From Cladopsammia gracilis (Eukaryota > Cnidaria > Anthozoa > Scleractinia > Dendrophylliidae), in the NCBI GenBank assembly GCA_022457155.1, contig JAJGOT010000123.1:202001-266000 (forward strand): a stretch of 64,000 nt of DNA, in the 5' to 3' direction. A model generated the notes under the pieces. The model had not been told where the DNA came from. It saw only the letters and a list, made by a program, of their open reading frames with translations, and did no database searches. A program made the position numbers and the translations under genes. This document shows positions 1-12,700 of this stretch, in pieces (the first letter of the stretch is position 1; every line of letters starts with the position of its first letter).

Positions 1-559
1 CTTGGTCCATTGTCAATACAAAAAGAAAACCAAAAAAATAACAAGTTGTACTGCAAAAACAAAGGCATATGTATGGCTTTGCACTTGAAAAGAGGCAAAA
101 GGCAACTCGAAAATGGGAAAATAGTTTGATTGTTTCATAACGATGTTCAATTGAGTATCGAAAGCAATTTAGCTATTGGTTTGGTTTTGCAATTTCCACG
201 CTTTGTGATTGGCTTAAAATCTCGCGCCACTTTTTTTAACCAATCAGAAATAAAATCAAAACTAATCATGACTTGCTCGCACGCGTTTTCCCGCGCTTGG
301 CACCAGCTACACACATTTGCACCGCCTTGTAATTGGTTCATTGGATTGTCTGTGTCTGTTGTGATTGGTCAGAGTAAGTACCGATCCCCAATTGAAAACC
401 GCTATATAGCGTGAGTGGGAATGCGAGTATTCATGACTGACTGATGGTACGTGTCTCGCTGTGAGATAACGCCATACAACATTTCTATTCTAATAATTTG
501 TACTCCTTTTAGACATCATAAGGCCAGTGGTGTGTAGTTGGACGTCCCGCTTATTAAAG
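1..559. other. 3' flank of the giant gene, mostly repeat
   Basis: No coding signal is seen. Positions 60-125 resemble one end of the 184-bp MITE (aactcgaaaatggg). Positions 128-412 are one copy of a ~280-bp dispersed repeat whose inverted copy is at 54571-54850. Confidence 0.6.
128..412 (+). repeat. ~280-bp dispersed repeat, copy 1
   Basis: This segment aligns end to end with the reverse complement of 54571-54850. Shared blocks include tttgtgattggct, tctcgcgccact and cgcacgcgttttcccgcg. No coding potential. It is probably an old non-autonomous element. Confidence 0.7.
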
Positions 560-761
560 TTAGTTCCACTTACTTGGAATCTTGTACTGTAGGCTTGGTT
601 TTAGGATGGGTTTCTCAGAAAGTACTGGAGGCGCATTGGGGCACTCCAGGGTGTATCCTACTGAGAGAGAGTCCCTCCTGGCACCTTCCTTGTGCAGGGC
701 CTCAATCCAGTAATACTTCCCAGCCTCCAAAGGAATGTACCCAGATTGTTGGTACGGACGG
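560..761 (-). CDS. Exon 65: PA14 domain end and stop codon
   Basis: The last exon is 202 nt, entered in phase 2 through a tttaag acceptor. It encodes [20 protein letters not shown] and ALHKEG...SLSVGYTL, the end of PA14 with its L-x-AGKYYW-x-EAL motif. It then runs into [13 protein letters not shown] and the stop TAA at 560-562. No canonical AATAAA is seen in the 560 bases downstream. Confidence 0.9.
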
Positions 762-3700
762 CTTAAAGAAAGAAACACATTTTTCATAAGTTCAATGCAT
801 ATCTTGCAAATGGTACATTCGAGAAGCTCTATCAGTTTACACTACACTTGTACAGCTACATATGCGCTTATGTCAGTAATGAGGAAGAGCAAGGCAGAAC
901 GTTATGATAATGATGTTCGATAATGCGCTTCACACTTTGCAACATTCGTGTTAACCACTCAGAAATACTTAGCTATACAGAAATGCTTTTATATTTTACG
1001 TTTGCGGCGAATCAGAACTGGGAACCCCAACGAGGGTCCATTCAAATAAAATCTATCATGCCGTACAAAGGTGTCCAAACTTTTGAGTCTGTGGAAGAAA
1101 TCCTAAAGTGTGGCCATTCAAATAAAAGCTGCTGCGCAGTATTTTTCTGTGGTACTAGTTATCTTGATATACAAGGTGGTTCTAAGTTTTTACTCTGTGG
1201 ATGGCATCCAAACAGTACTGCCTCATGGGCTCAAAGCGTTTACTGTGGGTGAAAATTTAAAAACGCAGTACTTACTCTGAAAATTGATTGTGTCCAGTTC
1301 CTTTCACTACCGCAAACAAATCCTTGTCTTTCTCTTGCGACGACCCACTAAAGAATAATTCCGCTTCGTCGTTGCCAGACAACGCAAATGAGTAAGTTCC
1401 CGTATATGGCGCGACAAAATATCCCCGTACCCGGGAGCCATAGTCGTCACCCTCGTTTTTAGGCGCGTCAAAGTCAGGCACAATTCCCGTTTCTGTGGGG
1501 TGGTTAGGATAGTCTTTATGAAGTGCCAGGTCTGTTACTGTGGTTCCCTTTACACCTCGCCATACGTCACGCTGCACGCCCGGGTATGGACCTATATACC
1601 TGGCTGTTACAGGACAAAAAGTGGAGGACACAAGTCAGTTGTAACATATTAACGGTGATCATAGGAAACGTTGAGGATATGAGTCAATTGCATGCCCGTA
1701 CCACAGGGTTACCATCCTCTGTTTGAGCAAAGAATTACAAACTGTCTTTTGCCCACCAAGTATCTTCAATTGTCGTTTAGCGTGGTGCAAATGCAAAGAA
1801 GTGTAGTACAACGGAATCAGATCTGTCTCTCTGAGACTTTTCCTTTTTTCTCAAAACAACATTAAAGACACTTGCATGCCATCGCATTTCACTTTCTTTC
1901 CTTCCCACATAGTGGTTGGTAAGGCTGTGCCATTACTTCTGAAGCTTATCTCTAGTTTCCACAGACTACTGTCCAAATCGCGTCGTGGGTCATACCACCT
2001 CACCCCCTCCCTCTCCGCCAGAATTTCGTTAAAATATACGTATGGGTGAAGAGACTAAGTGGAGAAAATGGAACTGATTATAAAATCTCACTTGCGAGTT
2101 TACGATGGGGCGCGATTTAACAAAGAAACTATTCATAAACTTACGCATTTTATGCGTATCCTTCAGCTTCGCAATTTGTCCACCCGTAAGGGCACATGGG
2201 AAGATATAGAACTCGTCCAAGGCCCCCTTGAACTGGCGCCGGGCTCCTTGATCATCCCTAAAGGTACCGATATAAGCTGACTTGGTCCAATCGGTACTGA
2301 GAAATTCAGTCTGTTGTGGTTCCGTCTGCTCGTAGTCCAAAACTGGGCGTCCATTGATATAAATCAAGGCCTGTTTGCTGTTTGGATTGTAAATGCCCAC
2401 TAGATGCACCCAGGTATTCAGTGGGATTCCTTCCTTCGTTGTTCGCCCGTACACCGTCTTGTCCATGTTCCGTTGGAAGAACCGTACTCTACCCTTGTCG
2501 AGGATCTCGAAATGGTACTGTCCCTGTTTGGTGGGATCCATCATGTTAGGCGCTTCCGTCGCGAAGATCTCGTTTATATTCGAGCCTGTGATGTTCTTGG
2601 CTTTCACCCATGTTGATATAGTAACGCCTAAAGTTGGTTTACCCTGCAATGAAGAAGAGTCGACCGTCAGTAATTTTAATCAACCGGATATCAACATACA
2701 AATTCTCCTCTCTGGTCTCTGGTCTCCATATATTTATTGTGGCACTGTTTGAAAGAGGTTGTTTAACCCTATTCGCACCGGGCTTCTTTGGGTTTCTGCA
2801 AAAATACGAAATTCCACGACTTTTGCAAGACCCAAACGCATTTTTATAAATTCCTTGATCTTTCCAGGCCTGGAATGCAATATAAGACTTTAAAGCAAAG
2901 CTGAAAACAGCGTATATTTTGTTGAGTACAATATTTCAGCTGGCCAGACCAGCCTTCTTCATACCTCATCTTGTACTTGAAGAAGGCTGGTCTGGCCAGC
3001 TGAAATATTGTACTCAACAAAATACACGCTGTTTTCAGCTTTGCTTTAAAGTCTTATATTCAATTATTTTTGGCTGAAGCAGATTCTCAAGGATCCAGCG
3101 TATACGTACAAGCAGCGGGATTCTCAATATTGATTTAACCTGGAATGCAATATATGAACCCTGGTCACTATTGCAGTTTTAACTATTTAAAAATAGGAGA
3201 ACCTTTTCATGACGAGCCAAATAACGGCTGTGTAGGAAACTACATTATAACAACAGCATGCTATAAAATCGTCCCCCCACCTTGAAATTTATTCCGTCCA
3301 ACTGGATGTATCCGTCAGACAATTCCACTCCATTGTCTTCGTTATATCCCGGTTCGATGACAACCCGCCCGCGGGACATCCCGTTATTTCCCAAGCCTGA
3401 CTCGTCAAATATTTCTCCAGCGCATATCTTGTCGAAATCGTAGTACAACACTGGTTGACAGGTAAAGGGATATTCTGGGAAGACAAAACAATTATCATCA
3501 AGATCCACATAGAAGCGGAAAGAACAGCCTCGAAATTTCAACGAAGCTTCGTCGAAATTTCAAAGGAAAGGAAACAATGGTCTTCTGAAATTTCGACAAA
3601 AAAAATCCCCAAAAAGAAAGGGGAAAAAAGAAAGAAAATAAGAAACAAAGAAATGAACGAGAAAATTCAAATTCCTTACGAGTTCTCTCGTGAGCGGGGT

Positions 3701-6700
3701 TACCATGTGATGCCGCCGCTGTATCATGAGCAGGAGCCTGGGGAGGAGTCTGAGCTGCGGCCTGGGGAGGAGTCTGAGCTGCGACCTGGGGAGGAGTCTG
3801 AGGCGCTGGCTGCGCGGATTGCACTGGGGCGGACAATGGAACTTTTACAGGTTTGGCTGCTGCCAAAGGATTCTCTCCTGTTGACGGGTATTCCGCAGCC
3901 ACTAGAGAGGAGACGGGAGAACGATGTTAAATGGAATATATCAATATTATCTCTTATTTAAATTCAAACAAGCTAAAAGGTGTTGGTCTAAAATCGAAAC
4001 GTCTTCGGATCTTCCCCGGAAATCTTCGGCAATCTTCGTAACTTTTCAGAAAATGATCAGGAACGTTCGCACAACCTTCGGACAGTGTTCGTAAAATTTT
4101 AGTAAATCTTCGGAAATCTTCGGAAAATTGCTTAAAACTTCGTAATTAGAGTATATAAACAACATAATACATGGTGGCTGGGATATGTTTTCTGTTCTAT
4201 ATCTTACCGTTGCAGATGATTTTGGTGACTTTTTCAGCTTCAGCGGGAGAGTGCAAGTCATTAACTCGTACGGCGTACTTGGAATCCGTGGTCATAGCTT
4301 GTAGATCATTTTCAGCGATGCTGGGGCTTCCCACAGCGATAACCTGAAAATAAGATACGTGATGAGTCAGGGGACTGACCGTCAAATAATATTTATGATT
4401 TTTTGGGAAAACCAGTTACGTCTTTGACTTCCAAGGGTAGCCACGTTCAAAGCTAAAAAAATCACAATTTTATTTTATTACAGCATTCTAGTAGTTTATC
4501 CAGAGTTTTCCTGAGTACAAAAAACAAAATTTCAGGTCCCATAACTCAGAAATCTCACGGCTTAAATAGTAAAAAGATCCCTGGAGTTTTTCAGGAATCC
4601 TGTTTCCTTATACAGAATAACAAACAGTGCCATAGCTAAGTACTGCCCAATAGGCTTCATCGAATGGCCACAGTATGTTAAAATACTTTATGCGAAACTG
4701 TGGGTAAGGCTAGTGGTAGAAATTTTCTTTTCTCGATTCAACTCACCTTTACTCCACTAATTTCCAGCTGCTTCGCGAAAGACCTCAGGCTCTTGGCGGC
4801 GTTAGTATTGTGATCATTTTGAGGTCCTTGGACTGACACCACAAGGGCCTTGGGCACATGAGTCCTCATACCACTGGACTTGGTGAACACCTCAAATTTG
4901 GCCATCTCCAACAGAATAACCTGGGGATGGACATAAAAACTCGGTCGGAGATTTGACACGAATTACACAACCGTAATGTCGAATTTTTATGGCGGCCATT
5001 TTGAATGATGACGCAATTCCTACGTCATATGACGTCATCATGCCATGTGACCTACCTTAACTTAGATAGTATTTGACGTAATGTTAACTCTTCAAGTTAA
5101 ACAGCCACAGCTTTAATATTATATGCTAGGTATTCACTTTCAAAGTTCTGACCAGTTAAAAAGGAAAACAACATTTGCGAACGGAAATGCTTCCCGTTTA
5201 GCCACGTGTGAAACAAATGGAAGAAATTTACGTTTTTGAAATGCCTCTTCCAAAGTATATGTTCACCAATTTGGCCACATTAGAAGAAGCAATGTTTTCG
5301 CAACAATGTTCTCTGGTAAAAAATGTTAACTCATTAACTATAGTGAAGATATTTTATCATCTCTTCTCTTTGAGTATATATTACTTACCAGATTTCTGTT
5401 TCCAGGGTCACGTGGCAAGTCAGTAAAAGCCTTATCAACCTCTTCTTTGACGTTTCGTTCTCCAAGTTTCATATTGATGGAAGGTATCGTGGAATAAGCC
5501 ACCACCCCTACATGGGTACCATCCTCCTGGACTTGGAAACCGTCCCCAACTTTTTTCATGAAGTCTTTCTGTTGTTTCCACTGGTCCTCAGCAACGTCAG
5601 TGGACGAATCCATCGCGAACACGAGATCCATAGTGTGTGGACATACTGTTGATAAAAGAAAACAAAGGGATTGAGAAAGATGTAACGTTCATCATATCAC
5701 GAACGTGGAACAAAGAAAACATCTGAGTCCCCGACAGGAATTGAACCTTCCGAACACCGGTCGGATAATTCCGTACACCGGTCGGATGATTCCGTACACC
5801 GGTCGGATGATTCCGTACATCGGTCGGATGTAATTTTCATCATGTCACGAGCGTGGGGCAAAGAGAAAAATCTAAGTCCCCGTCAGGATTGGAACCTATG
5901 ACCTTCTGCACACCGGTCGGATGCTCTAACCACTGAGCTACGAGAGGTAGACTTGTGGTGACCTAGGCCATATACTAGCAAAACCATTTTAGTTTTATAA
6001 ACGAAACTTATGTATGCGATCACCCAAAATGTCAGAAAATTTGTGTAGTATCCATGAAGATGTGGTCACTTTCAAGAAATACCAAAAAATATAGTGATTT
6101 TTTTCTAAAAAAGATGCTCGCCTACGAGGGGTTGTCCAACGGTGAGGTACGATTATAATTTATGTTGGCAATAAAGCGTGATTGCTGAAATGACCGTTGC
6201 TAAAGTTCTAAGTGGTACAAGTAAAGTCTTAGACGTACAGCTGGGTTTTGTCCGAGTTCGATTCCTGGACATAGCGTCGCATGTGGCTGAGTTTATTATT
6301 GTTTATTGTCCTTGCCCTGCCATACTGAAACCCACAAAGTGTCGTCTGTTAATGCTGTGGTCGGAGATTTGACTCCAAAGTTTAATTTAAAAGCAGGTAA
6401 AGAGAGCAAGGGCACTTACCGAACGGCTGAGCAGCTGAAGAAGTCGGCGGAACCACGACTGGCGCTGCAGGAAAGAAACGAAAAACGATTCATTTCACTT
6501 TACTTTTGGTATTATGGTCCAAACACTTGTGAGCGACACTTACGATGTCAGAAAAGGTGTTCACCTAGGGGAGTTGGTCATTTACGAGAGGTCGCAAACA
6601 CAGTGATTTGACTAAAATCAAGGACAAGTTGTCGCTCACAGAGGTCGGACTGTATTTGGAAAAAGGTTTCACAAATGGAGATTATTTTGTATAGAAAAAC

Positions 6701-9700
6701 AGAAAAAAGAAAAGCGACAGGTGACTGTGATTTGGAAGGGTTTAATATCTAATCAATATATATCGTACTCAGATCTACCACTGTCATATTTTTGTGTCAA
6801 AAAGAGTGATATTGTTAGGGAAAACCATGATGATCAATGTTATGATAAACAAGGATTAATACCTTGGGCACCACCTTCAGGGGTCTGTAAAGGCTGATTT
6901 GCTTGTACAGGCGCCGGCAGTTGAGCAGCGGTTACTTGTGCAGTGGTAGGTGCACCGGTAGGAGCGGCAGCTGTAGGCATTACTTGACCAGCGGTTGCGT
7001 TCTGAGCAGGCGCGGGAGGCACTGTAGCACTGGCAGCCGGAACAGCGGGTTGAGGTTGAGCTGGAGGTGCTTGAGCCTGCGGAACTGAAGCGTTTCCTGC
7101 AGCGGCTGCTCCGACTTGAGCAGGTGCAGGAGCAGGTGTTTCCACTTGAGAAGGCATGGCACCCTGAACACTCGGTGCTTGAGGAGCTACAGTTTCGTTT
7201 GTAGCAGGAGGAATCACAGACTGGTTACCCTGTGATGAAACATAAACACCCTGTGGCTGTTGAGGCGTAGATGCGTTTGGGTATGCTACTTCAGCAACAC
7301 TAGCATTGCCATACTCTATTTGAGACGGTTGTGGTGACACTGTGACGTTCGAGTAAACTGGTTGCTGCGCTTCTGGAACTGGATTAACTGGTTGCTGAGC
7401 TGACGTGACATTTGACAATACTTGTTCAACTGGTTGTTGACTCGGCGTTGCGTTCGAATAAACAGGTTGTGGAGCTACTGTAGCATTGGAATAAACCGGT
7501 TGCACTGGTTGCGCTGGTTGCACTGGCTGCAATGGTTGTGCTGGTTGCGCTGGTTGCGCTGGCTGCAATGGTTGAACTGGTTGCGCTGGTTGCTGCACGA
7601 GTTGTTGAGGCGACGACGCATTAGAATAAACCGGTTGAGGCACGACTGAAACTGGTTGTATTGGTTGCGGAGCCACTGTAGCATTTGCGCTAACAGCTTG
7701 TGGAGCCACAGTCGCCTGTCCAACCGGTTGCTGTTCTGCCGTAGCATTATCATAAACCGGTTGAGGTGCTGCTGTAGCCTGACTGACCGGTTGAACTGCA
7801 AGTGCCTGCGCATAACCTTTCATAGTCTGCTGACCAGGTGTGAGCGGCATTGCGGTTACTCCTTGGTAGATTGCTGGGTAAGAAGAGGTGGTTAACACTT
7901 GCTTTCGATGGGCCGCTGCCTGCTCGTGAAGGCGCTGTTTTTGGGCCTCTTCAGCCCACAGCTTACGAAGATAACTCGGCACTGAGGAAACAAGAAGTAA
8001 AGGAAGTTTACTCATAGTAAATTGACGGATTCTATCCCGTGTATTATCACTTTGACGAGGTAATAATAATAATAATGTTATCAGCAAGGGTGACCTCCTT
8101 ATCAGATAGGTGCTGTTATCAATGGTAAAAGGTAAAGTCTCACACGAGAGACAGATGGCCCACACGGCCAGAGCTTAATCCGGTTTCTGTGGCAGGGTTA
8201 TCGCCAGCATTTTGTTGCCGGCACCCATTTATACACCTGGGTAGAGTGAAGTATCCAGTCCAAGGAAACAACACGACACAACGGCCGAGACCAGGCCTCG
8301 AACTACCGACCTTTAGATCTTAAGTCCAACGCTCAAACCACTACACCACCATACAGGCTAACCACTACACCACCACACAGGCTAACCACTACATCACCGC
8401 ACAGGCTAACCACTACACCACCATACAGGCTAACCACTACAGCACCATACAGGCTAACCACTACACCACCGCACAGGCCAACCACTACACCACCATACAG
8501 GTTAACCACTACACCACCATACAGGCTAACCACTACACCACCATACAGACTAACCACTACACCACCATACAGGCTAACCACTACACCACCGCACAGGCCA
8601 ACCACTACACCACCATACAGGTTAACCACTACACCACCATACAGGCTAACCACTACACCACCATACAGGCTAACCACTACACCACCATACAGACTAACCA
8701 CTGCACCACCATACAGGCTAACCACTACACCACCGCACAGGCCAACCACTACACCACCATACAGGTTAACCACTACACCACCATACAGGCTAACCACTAC
8801 ACCACCATACAGACTAACCACTACACCACCATACAGGCTAACCACTGCACCACCATACAGGCTAACCACTACACCACCATACAGGCTAACCACTACACCA
8901 CCATACAGACTAACCACTACACCACCATACAGGCTAACCACTGCACCACCATACAGGCTAACCACTACACCACCGCACAGGCTAACCACTACACCACCTC
9001 GCTTGCTATCATTAACGGCCCTAAATAGAGCAAGGCGGGGAAAGGCGGTGGAAGCTTGTGTTGTTTTCAATGACTCAAAGAGCTTTGTTTCTGTTTACCA
9101 TTGGGTAGTCTACACCTGAAATTGTTTATCCTAAGAAAAACAAGCCGAACTCCTTTTCATCCGGACCAGACATAAAGAAGTCAACGTTTGAGTTTCATTC
9201 CTTTCAAATCAAATTAGACAACATTATAGATGCCAGTTCTTGTTTTGATTCAAAGATCGCTTTTCTTCGGCAGAGATAAGGGAAGTTCGCTAATCGATCA
9301 GTAGCGTTATTTTCACCATTTCACATACCTTCACAGGCGCTTTTAACAACTTTCTCAGCCACCGTTATGAGACTATTGAACGCGTCCACGGAGAATGTGT
9401 GATTCCGGTCGGCGATCTTCAACAAATCATCACGCTTAATATCCGGGCCAACACCAACAACCACAGGAGTGACACCGCCGTACTTAAGCCTTTTCAAAAT
9501 TCCTGGAATCTTCGCATCGACCAAACGATCCGATACCAACACGACCATGGTCTTGGTGATTTGGTCACGTGACCCTCCGGTGGGAGTAAATAGCTCGTAA
9601 TTGGCTATTTCCAAAGCGTCATCCATGCGTGTTCCCTGGTAACTCTTAGCTTCTGGGTAGATATTGTCGATAGCATTCAATACGTCTGTTTGGTAGTAAT

Positions 9701-12700
9701 ACCGGTTGAACTTCATCTCCATGGTGGCCTGGGACGAGTATGACAAGACACCCACGTGGGTACCGTGGTAAGAAATGTTAAAGGCGTTGGCCACGCCCTT
9801 CACGAAGTTCTGCACCTCTCGCCATTCTGTATCGTTGATCTTAGAGGAGACTGGCAGGACGAAGGCAAGGTCTGTTGCTATCTGGCAAGCTGTAGACACA
9901 AGATTAAGAAAGTAGTTTGTTAGTGCTACCATAGCCTGTTCGAGGCATTAACATTGTGGGGCTGGGGAGCAGCTAAAAATCGGCGCGCGAAGGAGCGGGG
10001 AAAACGAGGGAAAACTGGGGAGAGAAGGCCGGGAGAGGGCAGGCTCCCCACTATCTGAACGCCTGGAACAGGCTCCCCACTATCTGAACGCCCGGAACAG
10101 GCTGCCCGCTATCTGAATGCCTGGAACAGGCTACCACTATCTGAACGCCTGGAACAGGCTCCCCACTATCTAAACGCCTGGAACAGGCTCCCCACTATCT
10201 GAACGCCTGGAACAGGTTCCCCACTATCTGAACGCCTGGAACAGGCTACCCGCTATCTGAATGCCTGGAACAGATTACCACTATCTGAACGCCTGGAACA
10301 GGCTAGTGCGACCAAGAAGGTTGTTTACACATGTTCTCGAGTCATTAGAGCTAAAGCAATAATAAGAGACTAAAGATGAATCAGGCAGAACAGAATTAAC
10401 AAAAAATGGGCCACACACATCGAAATTGCAGTTCTCAAAATAAACCGAAACGTGAAAGATGCGGTATATCTCATTTTGCCTTACACCGAAAGTGCCGAAA
10501 GTATTTAAAGAGATTCAAACTAAACGTGGTTATATTCTCCTCTGAATGAATCTCGAGACTGCTACGTAAGACTGCTATGTTCAAATGGTCCTTGCATTGT
10601 TACGGAAGTCATTGGACACTTACATGGGCAATCCTGAATTTTGCACTTTCTTGTTTCGGTACCAGATCCCCTGCAGTTAGCTCCAGTCAAGCATTCACGT
10701 GACCTCAAGCTGACACCCGTGCCGCAAGTCTTCATGCATGGACTCCATTCTGTCCATGAACCCCAGCGAGCTGTGGCGGGAAAAAAGAATTATAGTTCTC
10801 AAACTCATTAATAATTCATCAAATGTGAATATGGCAAATCATAAGTGTGGCGGTGGTTTGGTGTTCTCGGTGTTTTGGTATCCTGATGAAGCACTCTACC
10901 TCGTGTTTGATTAGTAAATATATTACTTAATAACGTTCATTATCGAGTGGTGATGTTGGGCACGCAAAGTGCTTATCATTTGTCAGAATGAAATGCGGGG
11001 AAGATTTATAGCTATTTACGCCGGCCACGTAAAAGCTTCGATTCGTGCATGACTGCTAAATTTGTTTCTGGTGACAAAGAAGAGATTGTTTGTGCATGAT
11101 ATGTGATCAATGGGTCACAGAAACCGGGATGATAAAACAAAGGTTTAGCCCCAAACACTACATGAGGAAACTTTTTAAAAAACATTGGAGTCATGATATC
11201 ATTACATTAATATGATCGAATAGAAAAAAATACTTACGAGGTGGAGGAGGCGGTTTTGCTGTAAAAAGAACATAAAAATTGCTTTAGTCAATGTTCTAAA
11301 TTAATAGTTTGTTGTGTGAAATAGAATCGATAAAACGAGCTGTGTAATGCCAAGCACAATACAGAAAAGGCACAATGAAAAGGCCAGGTAAGTAGCTAGA
11401 TAGAGGTTTTGAATAAATCTCCCCAAAGCCGAACAAACGATTACTTTTCGAGGCACTTAGAAAAAAAGTAAGAAGAAGAAGAGGCTATAATGAAGCATAA
11501 TTAAAAAGATAAGCAAATAATAAACCTTGAAAAGTTTGAATTGCGTCAAACGCCAGTTGGTAGTTATACAGATTCTCGGGCTAATTTCTCAGATCTTACA
11601 GCAGTTAGCCAATAACACGCGACCCACAGCCTTCAAAACAGTCGGATAAAGTTGAGTTTTAGTGGACGTCAATCAAAGAAAAGCCGTTAAAATTATTTTA
11701 GACTCGGACAGGATTTCAAGCAACCAGAGCTAAAAAATCGACCATTTTACCGCTGAGAGAAGGTAAAACTTAATCGCACTCGATTTCCAAGCCAGTTGAA
11801 ACAAAAAGAAAAGCTGCTGTTTGTAGAAACCGTATTTTTAGAATAAAACTTTTAAATTTCACTGCACGTGATAATTTAGTTATGCATGATGAATACGTAG
11901 TAGGCGGATCACAACTTATGAAGCCGCGGCTGCACGAAGCGCCAGTTTTTACTGTGTTGAATGAAATCTTCTCTTTAAAACTGTAATTGACTTTGAAATT
12001 TGTTGTTTTAAAATGTTTACTATTTCTTTTTGGTAAAATTGTTCGGAATCCAGTCGGAATTTAATAAAAAATGTTAACGGCTTTTCTTTGATTGACGTCC
12101 AACAAACTCAAATTTGACCTTCGAGGATGAAGAGCGATGGGTCGCGTGTTAATGCTTACCGCTGTGAAGCACAGGAGAAATTCCCCGGGGGGGGGGGGTA
12201 CTTGGGTCAACTTAGCCCCATTATAGTCAATCCAGTCGTGAAAATGCGACCCCATCCAGTGGCACATCCCCATTAGCCCATTACTAGGAAGTACCCCCCC
12301 CCCCCCGGGAGAAATTCCCAATGAACTTCACTTGCCGCTTCGCTCAAAATTTTCATTTTCCACCTCAACAATCACATGGTGGAAAACTGACATTGTAAAC
12401 GTTATATTGATAACAACGAAACAAGATATGGTATGCATACATGGCAAACATAACCGACATTTGTAACGAGATTGATGAGGCCTCTGTGACAGATGCGACC
12501 TTTGGCATTTTGCGTCTCAGAACGCGGTATATAGCGCATTCTCTTAACCATTGATATTCATGACGTATTTGGTCTCTTCTGTCACTAGGTCACAGCTTTC
12601 AGGCTACAGACATTTACCTGTGCAAACCGCATCGGCCGCTGACTTGACGTAACCAATGATGTCATCGTAAGACGTCACCAAAAACGCGTGATCGGGATCA

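Noticed and set aside
5880..5946. Possible functional tRNA gene on the minus strand
   Set aside because: A and B boxes are present, but the acceptor stem does not pair and the sequence continues as a SINE body, so it is a tRNA-derived SINE head.
8333..9070. Long minus-strand open frame with GGVVVSLY repeats
   Set aside because: It is exactly the 24-bp minisatellite read in frame; 24 is divisible by three so stops are absent by construction, and it has no splice or phase link to the gene.
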